Translations under genes and position numbers: made by a program
In this document: piece by piece, positions 31,312 to 39,374 of the stretch
Numbering within the stretch: the stretch's first letter is position 1
Layout: each line of letters starts with the position of its first letter
Notes under the pieces: model-generated
Told to the model about the DNA's origin: nothing
The model's input: only the letters and a program-made list of their open reading frames with translations
Database searches by the model: none
Assembly (NCBI GenBank): GCA_945948185.1
Contig: CAMFAL010000003.1
Location: 1 to 64,000 of the forward strand
From: an uncultured Clostridia bacterium
GTDB taxonomy: Bacteria > Bacillota > Clostridia > Oscillospirales > Oscillospiraceae
Length of the DNA stretch: 64,000 nt
Direction of reading: 5' to 3'

Positions 31312-31417
31312 GGTTTGTTTCCTCCTGATTTCGTACGTAGTTTTGTCGCGGGTCTCGACTCCGTACGGCGAGAGACTTTTTCTATACGCTTATCCGTGCG
31401 TATCATTCCTACTCATG

Positions 31418-31456
31418 AAAAATACCGGCATAAGGAATGCTCCTCCGGCCGGTACC
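31418..31456 (-). promoter_or_regulatory. terminator-like hairpin inside the rpsJ leader (candidate attenuator)
   Basis: Minus strand TACCGGC-18 nt-GCCGGTA-TTTTT; alternative 7-bp pairing AGGAATG (31433-31439) with CATTCCT (31404-31410). Confidence 0.55.
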
Positions 31457-31609
31457 AGATCATGGCGTGGCGATATACGCGACGTACAGATCATCTCAGC
31501 CGCCCGATTATCGGACATACTCCCCGGAAGTTACCTCCTCTCGGAGCAATCTCCCGGTTCATCGCAGTATCCACGTGGCAGGACATGCCCATCCCGCGCG
31601 GACCTACTT

Positions 31610-31638
31610 ATAATAAAAGAAAATCCCCTTGATGTCAA
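31610..31638 (-). promoter_or_regulatory. sigma-A-type promoter of the S10-spc-alpha superoperon
   Basis: Minus strand TTGACA - 17 bp - TATTAT. Confidence 0.8.
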
Positions 31639-31699
31639 GAGGATTTTCTCTGTTTTTGATGAAATTTTTCAGAAAATTTTGGAGGTAATTCCTCTTATA

Positions 31700-31827
31700 T
31701 TTCAATCATTTTCGCCAGGGCATGTATCTGGCGAAAATACATCGACCCAGCCGCCCTGGGCAGCGACACCAGTGAAGAACGCTTCACTGGTGAGGGGGAT
31801 TCTCAAGGGGAAGCCTGCTCCCCCTTG
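31700..31827 (-). repeat. multi-hairpin intergenic repeat copy B (3' of proS)
   Basis: CAAGGGG/CCCCTTG (31804-31827), CACCAGTGAA/TTCACTGGTG (31767-31792), imperfect GCCGCC/GGCAGC, ATTTTCGCCA/TGGCGAAAAT (31708-31738); minus strand aligns with copy A at 7340-7440. Confidence 0.8.
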
Positions 31828-31829
31828 AC

Positions 31830-33269
31830 TCAATAAGCCACGCCCCAATAAATATCGGTGGTGCACTTCTTACCGCACACGGGGCAGACGCCCTCGGTGC
31901 CGGACTGTGCCAGAGGCATACAGCGGGAGCTGACACCGGCCCGCTCCTTCATAGCCATTTCACACTCCAAGCTGCCGCACCACTTGGACCGCAGGAAGCC
32001 GCCCTTGCCGTCGGCGATGGCCTTGGCCTCCTCGGGAGTCTTGATGTCGAAGGTGTTGTCCTCACGGTTCTTCAGAGCCATGGCGTACATGTTGTCATGG
32101 ACCGCGTCCAGCAGCTCCGCCACCTTGGTCTCCAGCTCAGCCAGGGGTACGAACACCTTCTCGCCGGTATCCCGGCGGGCGATGACGCACTGCTCCTTTT
32201 CCATATCCTTGGGACCGATCTCTACCCGCAGGGGCACACCTTTCATTTCATACTCGGCAAACTTCCAGCCGGGAGAGTTGTCGGAATCGTCCAGCTTAGC
32301 CCGGACACCGGCGGCGTTCAGCCGGTCCCGCAGGGCGGCCGCGGCGTCCAGAACGCCGGGCTTGTGCTGGGCCACGGGGATCACGATGGCCTGGATAGGA
32401 GCCACCCGGGGAGGCAGCACCAGGCCGTTGTCATCGCCGTGGGTCATGATGATGCCGCCGATCATGCGGGTAGACACGCCCCAGGAGGTCTGGTGGGGAT
32501 GATGGGGCTGGTTGTCCTTGCCGGCGAAGGTAATGTCGAAGGCCTTGGCAAAGCCGTCGCCGAAGTAGTGGCTGGTGCCGGCCTGAAGGGCCTTGTGGTC
32601 GTGCATCATGCACTCTACGGTGTAGGTCTCCTCGGCACCGTTGAACTTCTCCTTGTCAGTCTTGCGGCCCCGGATGACGGGCATAGCCAGGTAGTTCTCC
32701 ATGAAGTCGGCGTAGATATTCAGCATCTGCATGGTCTCTTCCCGGGCCTCTTCCTCGGTGGCGTGCATGGTGTGGCCCTCCTGCCACAGGAACTCCCGGT
32801 GGCGCAGGAAGGGACGGGAGGTCTTTTCCCACCGCAGGACGGAGCACCACTGGTTGTACTTCTTGGGCAGGTCCCGCCAGGAGTGGATGATGTTGGCGTA
32901 GTGCTCGCAGAACAGCGTCTCGGAGGTGGGACGGACGCAGAGGCGGTCCTCCAGCTTCTCGCTGCCGCCCATGGTGACCCAGGCGCACTCGGGGGCAAAG
33001 CCCTCCACGTGGTCCTTCTCCTTCTGCAGCAGGGACTCGGGGATCAGAACAGGCAGATACACGTTCTCATGGCCGGTCTCCTTGAACCGCTTGTCCAGTT
33101 CCTGCTGGATGTTCTCCCAGATGGCGTAGCCATAGGGACGGTAAATGAACATACCCTTGACGGAGGTGTAATCAATCAGTTCCGCCTTCTTGCAGACGTC
33201 GGTGTACCACTGGGCGAAATCCACATCACGGGCGGTGATGGCGTCCACTTGTCTCTTATCCTGTGCCAT
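31830..33269 (-). CDS. proS: prolyl-tRNA synthetase
   Basis: YVKGMFIYRPYGYAIWENIQ; ARSETLFCEHYANII-like motif 2; KCTTDIYWGVAY C-terminus. Confidence 0.95.
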   Translation of the reverse strand: MAQDKRQVDAITARDVDFAQWYTDVCKKAELIDYTSVKGMFIYRPYGYAIWENIQQELDKRFKETGHENVYLPVLIPESLLQKEKDHVEGFAPECAWVTMGGSEKLEDRLCVRPTSETLFCEHYANIIHSWRDLPKKYNQWCSVLRWEKTSRPFLRHREFLWQEGHTMHATEEEAREETMQMLNIYADFMENYLAMPVIRGRKTDKEKFNGAEETYTVECMMHDHKALQAGTSHYFGDGFAKAFDITFAGKDNQPHHPHQTSWGVSTRMIGGIIMTHGDDNGLVLPPRVAPIQAIVIPVAQHKPGVLDAAAALRDRLNAAGVRAKLDDSDNSPGWKFAEYEMKGVPLRVEIGPKDMEKEQCVIARRDTGEKVFVPLAELETKVAELLDAVHDNMYAMALKNREDNTFDIKTPEEAKAIADGKGGFLRSKWCGSLECEMAMKERAGVSSRCMPLAQSGTEGVCPVCGKKCTTDIYWGVAY

Positions 33270-33456
33270 ATCATTTCTTCCTTTACATCTATATAATAGT
33301 AGTACGCATTCGCGGTTTTCACTGAATTCTTATTTTATCTATTTCAATATAAAATGTCAACTGTCATTGGTTTGTAACCGGCTTTTCCCGCTCTGTAACG
33401 ATTCTTTTGCCGCCGTTTGCTATGATAATCTCAGAAATGATAAAAGGAGGCATTGT

Positions 33457-34424
33457 ATGAAACGGCTTGTTCTGATTCTGCCCCTTCTGCTGCTTCTGAC
33501 CGGCTGCGGCACCCGGGAAGCGGAGTCCCCCGCCTCCACCCCACCCGTGGAAGAACCGCAGCCCGCCCCTGTGACGGAGGAAGCCCTACGGGCGCGGTAC
33601 GAGGCGGAGGGGCTTACTGTTCGGGAGATCGTGCCTTATATGAACGATTTTCTGGTGCACGCCGGCACGGAACCCAACAACGGCCAGTTCATCTGGGTCT
33701 ACGGGGAGACCGGTGAGGCCTGCTTCCTGCTGTTCTCCACCCGGAGCATCCTCTCCTATCAGATCATCGGAACGGGGGAGATCCAGGTCATCCAGGGTCC
33801 GGATAACGTATTCAATGCGGAACGGTACTTTCCCACGGTCGTTCGAGCCTACGCTGCCCGCCGTCTGGACGAAAGCGGCCAGCCGTATCCTGAGGAATGG
33901 CAGGAGGGCAATTCTGTCGAGCGCACCTACTGGGCGCCGGTCAGCGAAGGCCTCATCTTCGGCCGGCCCACAGTCCCACGGCCTTGGTGGACCTCCGAAT
34001 CAGTGTCAGCGGGCTGGAAGCAGTGTTCGGCCCCACCGAGGCCAACATCGGCGAATTCTTTGCCGCCGCAAGCTCCATTCCTCTGACGGACACCGCCTTT
34101 GACGAAGTTGCCCACACCCTGACCCTGACTTTCCACGACACCGCCCTCACCAGCGGTAAACCCATTACTTATGAGGACCCAGCAAAACATGCCTGGCACG
34201 GCCAATATGTCCAACCCTATGTCCTGCCTACCTCCTTCCCTGCCGGGCCTCTGGCGGGCACCAACAGCTTTATCTCCGCCGCAGAGGTACGGGAGGATGA
34301 CGGAAGTGTGCAGGTGGTCCTGACCCTTACCGAGCGTGCGCAGACATACACCGCGGAAAACGGTCAGCTGCTCCGGGACGAGAGCCGCCCCTACCTGCGT
34401 CTGAGTTTCCGGGAGATCTATTGA
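33457..34424 (+). pseudogene. lipoprotein of unknown function, interrupted by a single-base frameshift
   Basis: Lipobox LLLTGCG; frame 1 ends sense at ..SEGLIFGRP and continues in another frame as HSPTALVDLRISVSGLEAVFGPTEANIGEFF..REIY; shift maps to the CCC run at 33967-33969. Confidence 0.75.
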
Positions 34425-34426
34425 GC

Positions 34427-34466
34427 AAAATGCCGCAGGCAGCTTGGCTGTTTGCGGCATTTATTG
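34427..34466 (+). terminator. terminator hairpin
   Basis: AAATGCCGCA ... TGCGGCATTT. Confidence 0.65.
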
Positions 34467-34515
34467 GTACTACCTCTCTATTTACTTTTTGTCTCAGCCA
34501 TGATATGGTAATTCC

Positions 34516-35031
34516 ATGGAAACGTATGAACTGATCCGCTCCCGCCGGAGGACCCTGGCGCTGGAGATTACGAAAGACTGCCGGGTACTGGTCCGGGCGC
34601 CCCTGCGACTGTCTCAGGCCAAGATTGACGCCTTTGTGGCAAGCCACGAATACTGGATACAGACCCATCTGGAGCAGCAGCGGCAGCGGGCGGTCTCCGC
34701 CCCACCGCCCCCCACTCCGGAAGAGATCGCGGCCTTGAAAGCCAAGGCCCAGGCTATTTTGCCCGGGAAAGTGGCATATTGGAGCGCCAAGATGAGCGTC
34801 CGCCCCACTGGGCTGAAAATCACCACCGCCCGGAAGCGCTACGGGAGCTGCAGCGGCAAAAACAGCCTGTGCTTCTCCTGCTTCCTGATGAACAGCCCGG
34901 AGGCGGCCATCGACCTGGTGGTGGTCCATGAGCTGTGCCACATCCGGGAGAAAAACCACGGCCCCCGCTTCTATGCCCTGCTGGAGCAGTACCTGCCTGA
35001 TTACAAGGAACGAAAGAAACTTTTAAAATAA
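34516..35031 (+). CDS. YgjP-like (DUF45) zinc metallopeptidase family protein
   Basis: KRYGSCSGKNSLCFSCFLM; HELCHIREKNHGPRFY metal-binding motif. Confidence 0.85.
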   Translation: METYELIRSRRRTLALEITKDCRVLVRAPLRLSQAKIDAFVASHEYWIQTHLEQQRQRAVSAPPPPTPEEIAALKAKAQAILPGKVAYWSAKMSVRPTGLKITTARKRYGSCSGKNSLCFSCFLMNSPEAAIDLVVVHELCHIREKNHGPRFYALLEQYLPDYKERKKLLK

Positions 35032-35042
35032 GGAGAACGCAC

Positions 35043-35747
35043 ATGGACAAGCTGAATCTCACCGATCTGCTGGAAAGCAACGCCTACCCCGGCCGGGGCA
35101 TCGTCCTGGGCCGCAGCGCCGACAACAAGTATTCCGTGGCCGCCTACTTCATCATGGGCCGTAGCGAGAACTCCCGGAACCGGGTGTTCACCGTCACCGA
35201 GGATGGCATCCGCACCGAGGCCCACGATCCTTCCAAGATGACCGACCCCAGCCTCATCATCTATCACCCCGTCCGCAAGGTGGGTAATGACCTGATCGTC
35301 ACCAACGGCGACCAGACCGACACCATCCGCGACGGCCTGCTGGCAGGCAGGAGCTTTGGTCAGGCGCTGCATACCCGCGAATTTGAGCCGGACGGTCCCA
35401 ACTACACTCCCCGCATCTCCGGCATCCTCTGTGAAAACGGCAGCTTCCGTCTGTCCATTCTGAAGTCCGCCGACGGCGATCCCTCCTGCTGCCACCGCTA
35501 TTTTTACACCTACGACCATCCCCTGGCCGGCGAGGGCCGCTTCATCCACACCTACATGGGCGACGGCACTCCCCTCCCCTCCTTTGAGGGCGAACCGGAG
35601 CGGGTCATCCTGGACGCCCCCAGCGCCGAGGCTCTTGCAGGGCAGATGTGGAACGCTCTGAACCCCGACAACAAGGTGTCTCTGTTCGTGCGCTACACCG
35701 ATCTGGCCACCGGAGAATATCAACAGGTCATCCGCAACAAGTTCTGA
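35043..35747 (+). CDS. IMP cyclohydrolase, PurO-like family
   Basis: YPGRGIVLGRSADNKYSVAAYFIMGRSENSRNRVF; YTPRISGIL. Confidence 0.78.
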   Translation: MDKLNLTDLLESNAYPGRGIVLGRSADNKYSVAAYFIMGRSENSRNRVFTVTEDGIRTEAHDPSKMTDPSLIIYHPVRKVGNDLIVTNGDQTDTIRDGLLAGRSFGQALHTREFEPDGPNYTPRISGILCENGSFRLSILKSADGDPSCCHRYFYTYDHPLAGEGRFIHTYMGDGTPLPSFEGEPERVILDAPSAEALAGQMWNALNPDNKVSLFVRYTDLATGEYQQVIRNKF

Positions 35748-35759
35748 TTGCTGATACAA

Positions 35760-35797
35760 AAGGACACCGCCGAAATGGCGGTGTCCTTGCTTTTTAT
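35760..35797. terminator. terminator hairpin
   Basis: GGACACCGCC-gaaat-GGCGGTGTCC then T-rich. Confidence 0.75.
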
Positions 35798-35806
35798 TCA
35801 TGCGGT

Positions 35807-36181
35807 TCAGTAACCCTGGAAGGGCTCACACACATCCATTGGCAGGTCCGGCCGGACGGTGCGGATGCGGTCCAGGACCTTTTCCGCCACAGCTCGTTTC
35901 TCGAACAGGAAATCCTTGTAAAACTCCCCGTCATAGGAAGCCCGGAGGCACACCATGGGCAGCTGCTTGCCGCAGGTGCCAGTGACACTGAGGGCGGTGT
36001 TCCGCACCTTCACCTGGCTCAGGGCATCAAAGGGGAGATACTGGGTGCCGGGGAACGCCGCAAAATAGATGGCCCTGTCGCTAACCCGGAACTGCTCCAC
36101 CCGAACGGAAGCCTGATAGTCCTGTTCCGCATTCTCCAGCGCATGGCTCTGTGCCAGAGATTTCATCTTGAAGATCGCCAT
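35807..36181 (-). CDS. conserved hypothetical protein
   Basis: Intact 124-aa ORF preceded by AGGAGGG-type RBS; no recognised domain. Confidence 0.6.
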   Translation of the reverse strand: MAIFKMKSLAQSHALENAEQDYQASVRVEQFRVSDRAIYFAAFPGTQYLPFDALSQVKVRNTALSVTGTCGKQLPMVCLRASYDGEFYKDFLFEKRAVAEKVLDRIRTVRPDLPMDVCEPFQGY

Positions 36182-36284
36182 AAGATGCCCTCCTTTGGTT
36201 CTGGATTTTTTTATATAATACGTGTTTTCCCATCTTTTTGTCTATCGCAAATGCAACATTTCGGTAAATTCTCTCACTGACGCG

Positions 36285-36318
36285 CAAAAAAAGAAACCGG
36301 CCTGAAGGCCGGTTTCTC
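36285..36318 (-). terminator. terminator hairpin
   Basis: AGAAACCGGCC-tgaa-GGCCGGTTTCT. Confidence 0.7.
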
Positions 36319-36325
36319 TTATTTC

Positions 36326-36703
36326 TCACTCACCCATGGGGGCGCCGCACTGGGGACAGAACTTGCTGTCAGCCTTGGCGCCGCAGATGGGGCAGGTCTT
36401 TTCCGCCGTGACCACTTCCACCACGGGCTCGTCCTTGGTGGCTTCCTTGGCGGCTTCCATCTCCGCGATCTTGGCCTTGGAGGCGTTGACAGCCTCCACC
36501 ATGTCACGGACGGCGTCGGGGATCTCACCCTCGTACTCGTTGACGAACCACTCGCCGATGATGCGGTAGTTCTTGTCGATCTCCCGCTGCTCGCCGGCGA
36601 TAGCGACGGAGAGCTTGGTCAGTTCAGCGGCGTCCTTTGCCTTGTCCGCGGCGACAGCGGCCACGTCCTTTGCCTTCTTGGTCAGTTCATCAAAAAAAGC
36701 CAT
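36326..36703 (-). CDS. zinc-ribbon domain-containing protein
   Basis: Helical N-terminus; C-terminal CPICGAKADSKFCPQCGAPM. Confidence 0.8.
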   Translation of the reverse strand: MAFFDELTKKAKDVAAVAADKAKDAAELTKLSVAIAGEQREIDKNYRIIGEWFVNEYEGEIPDAVRDMVEAVNASKAKIAEMEAAKEATKDEPVVEVVTAEKTCPICGAKADSKFCPQCGAPMGE

Positions 36704-36800
36704 TTGAAAATCCCCTTTCTATCATGCGGCCTCCGGCCGTTCCTTTGATGCTCTCAGTATATCCGAGTTTTTCCGGAAACGCAACCGCTTTTCCATTTGT

Positions 36801-38312
36801 TTACACATCGTTTTCAATCCAGGTCCGGGCACGCTCTACCGCCCGCAGCCACTGGCGGTAATCCGCCGCGCAGTCCGCCTCCCCCCGCTGGGGTTGGAAT
36901 ACATGCTGACTACGGCGCAGCCCCTCCAGCTCCGGAAGGCCGCTCCAGACACCCGCTGCCAGTCCCGCCAGAGCCGCCGCGCCGAAGGCGGTGGTCTCCA
37001 CCTGGGCGGGTCTGTCCACCGGCAGCCGCAGCAGGTCCGCCTGGGTCTGCATCAGGATATCGCTGACAGAGGCGCCGCCGTCCACCCGCAGGGTGGTGAT
37101 GGGACAGGAGGCGTCCGCGTTCATGGCCCGCACCAGGTCCGTCACCTGGAAGGCAATGGAGTCCAGCACTGCCCGGGCGATATGGGCCTTGGTGGAACCC
37201 CGGGTCAGGCCCACAATGGTGCCCCGGGCATACATATCCCAATAGGGCGCTCCCAAGCCCGTGAAGGCAGGCACGATGTACACACCGCTGGAGGAGGGAA
37301 CGCTCTCCGCCAAGCGGTCGCAGTCCGGCGCGGACTCGATCAGTCCCAGCTCATCCCGCAGCCACTGGATGGTGCTGCCGGCGTTGAACACGCTGCCCTC
37401 CAGGGCGTAGGTGGTCTTTTTATCCAGCACCCAGCCCACAGAGGTCACCAAACCAGATTGGGACCGCACCGCCTGTTCGCCCACGTTCATCAGGGTGAAG
37501 CAGCCGGTGCCGTAGGTGTTTTTGGCCTGACCCGGGGTGAAACACCCCTGTCCGAACAGCGCCGCGGGCTGATCCCCGGCACTGCCGCAGATGGGGATGC
37601 CCGCCAAGTCCTCCAGGCCGGGAATTCCTGCCGCCACCGAGCCGTACACCTCGCTGTTGGACCGGGGCTCCGGCAACAGGGACATGGGGATGTCCAAGGC
37701 CTTGCACAGGTCTGCGTCCCATTGCAGGGTGTGGATATTGAACAGCATGGTGCGGGAGGCGTTGGAGGCATCTGTTACATGGACCTTCCCGCCGGTCAGG
37801 TTCCAGATGAGCCAGGAGTCCACCGTACCGGCACACAATTCGCCCCGCTCCGCCCGCTGCCGGACACCGGGGACATTGTCCAGGATCCATTTGATCTTGG
37901 TGCCGGAAAAATAGGCGTCGATCAGCAGGCCCGTCTTCTCCGTCACCGCTTCGTCCAGGCCCTCCACCTTCAACCCGTCGCAGATAGCGGCGGTCCGGCG
38001 GCACTGCCACACGATAGCGTTGCACACCGGCTTTCCGGTGGCCCGCTCCCACAGGATGGTGGTCTCCCGCTGGTTGGTAATACCCAGGGCCGCGATCTGC
38101 TTGGGATCAATGTGGGCGGTGTCCACCGCCTCCGCCAGAGCCCGCTTCTCCGTGGCCCAGATCTCCATGGGATCGTGCTCCACCCAGCCAGGCTGGGGGT
38201 AAATCTGGCGGAAAGGATACTGGGTGCGGGCCACAATGGCCCCGGTGCGGTTGAACAGGATGGCCCGGGAACTGGTGGTCCCCTGGTCCAGCGCCACTAC
38301 ATAAGTCTCCAT
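36801..38312 (-). CDS. glpK: glycerol kinase
   Basis: YVVALDQGTTSSRAILF; GITNQRETTILWE; TYGTGCFTLMN. Confidence 0.96.
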   Translation of the reverse strand: METYVVALDQGTTSSRAILFNRTGAIVARTQYPFRQIYPQPGWVEHDPMEIWATEKRALAEAVDTAHIDPKQIAALGITNQRETTILWERATGKPVCNAIVWQCRRTAAICDGLKVEGLDEAVTEKTGLLIDAYFSGTKIKWILDNVPGVRQRAERGELCAGTVDSWLIWNLTGGKVHVTDASNASRTMLFNIHTLQWDADLCKALDIPMSLLPEPRSNSEVYGSVAAGIPGLEDLAGIPICGSAGDQPAALFGQGCFTPGQAKNTYGTGCFTLMNVGEQAVRSQSGLVTSVGWVLDKKTTYALEGSVFNAGSTIQWLRDELGLIESAPDCDRLAESVPSSSGVYIVPAFTGLGAPYWDMYARGTIVGLTRGSTKAHIARAVLDSIAFQVTDLVRAMNADASCPITTLRVDGGASVSDILMQTQADLLRLPVDRPAQVETTAFGAAALAGLAAGVWSGLPELEGLRRSQHVFQPQRGEADCAADYRQWLRAVERARTWIENDV

Positions 38313-38345
38313 AAGCAGCCTCCTCTGGCGTTTTTTCGCGGAGTA

Positions 38346-38370
38346 TGATATAATAAGTTACATTATATCA
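38346..38370. promoter_or_regulatory. symmetric divergent promoter/operator region
   Basis: TGATATAAT-aagttac-ATTATATCA gives a TATAAT on each strand between divergent glpK and lipase genes. Confidence 0.55.
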
Positions 38371-38389
38371 CAAGGAGGCGGCGTTTACC

Positions 38390-39328
38390 ATGGTTCAAAA
38401 CGAATTTACTTTTCTCTCCGCCGACAGAAAGACTCCCATCCACGCGGTGGAGTGGCTGCCGGAGGGGCAAGTCCAGGCTGTTCTGCAAATCTCCCATGGC
38501 GTGGCTGAGTACATCCTGCGCTATGAGCCCTTTGCGGAATATCTCACCACCCGGGGCTTCGCCGTGGTAGGCCATGACCACCTGGGTCACGGCCAGTCCG
38601 TGGCAGAGGGCAGTCCCCGGCTGTACTTTGGCCCCAGGGGCAGCTGGAACTGGGTGGTGGATGACATTGACCGCCGTCGGAACCTGGCAAAAGAAAAATT
38701 CCCCCAGGTCCCCTATTTCCTGCTGGGCCACTCCATGGGCTCTTTTCTGGCCCGCACCTACCTGATCCGCTATCCCGGTGCCGTGGATGCGGCGGTCATC
38801 ATGGGCACCGGCCAGATGTCCCCCGCCATCATCGCCGGGGGCAAGGCGGTGGCCGCCGAAGAGGCCCGCCGCATTGGCGAGGACCAGACCAGCTCCCTGG
38901 TGGACAAGCTGGCCTTCGGCGCCTACAACAAGCGCTTCGCCCCCAACCGCACCGGCTTCGACTGGCTGTCCCTCAACCAGGACAACGTGGACCGCTATAT
39001 CGCCGACCCCCTCTGCGGCGGGAATGCTACCATTGGCCTGTTTCGGGAGATGCTGGGGGGCCTGTCCTTCATCGCCAGCCTTCAGAATCTGAAGCGGATG
39101 AACCTGAACATCCCGGTGCTGTTCATCTCCGGCGAGATGGACCCGGTAGGCGACTGCGGCAAGGGCGTGCAGCGGGCCTACGAGAGTTTCCGGAAAGCAG
39201 GCGTCCGGGACGTGTCCCTGAAGCTGTATCCAGAACTGCGGCATGAAATTCTCAACGAAGCCTGCCGGGAGACAGTCTACGGCGACATCTATCAATGGCT
39301 GGCAGCCAAAGTTCCGATTTCTGTATAA
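38390..39328 (+). CDS. alpha/beta hydrolase, monoacylglycerol lipase-like (serine aminopeptidase S33)
   Basis: GHDHLGHGQS; LLGHSMGSFLAR nucleophile elbow. Confidence 0.85.
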   Translation: MVQNEFTFLSADRKTPIHAVEWLPEGQVQAVLQISHGVAEYILRYEPFAEYLTTRGFAVVGHDHLGHGQSVAEGSPRLYFGPRGSWNWVVDDIDRRRNLAKEKFPQVPYFLLGHSMGSFLARTYLIRYPGAVDAAVIMGTGQMSPAIIAGGKAVAAEEARRIGEDQTSSLVDKLAFGAYNKRFAPNRTGFDWLSLNQDNVDRYIADPLCGGNATIGLFREMLGGLSFIASLQNLKRMNLNIPVLFISGEMDPVGDCGKGVQRAYESFRKAGVRDVSLKLYPELRHEILNEACRETVYGDIYQWLAAKVPISV

Positions 39329-39330
39329 AA

Positions 39331-39360
39331 AAAGCGCGGTGCTTTTGCACCGCGCTTCTT
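39331..39360. terminator. bidirectional terminator
   Basis: AAGCGCGGTGC-ttt-tGCACCGCGCTT. Confidence 0.75.
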
Positions 39361-39374
39361 TCATGGGTAACTGC

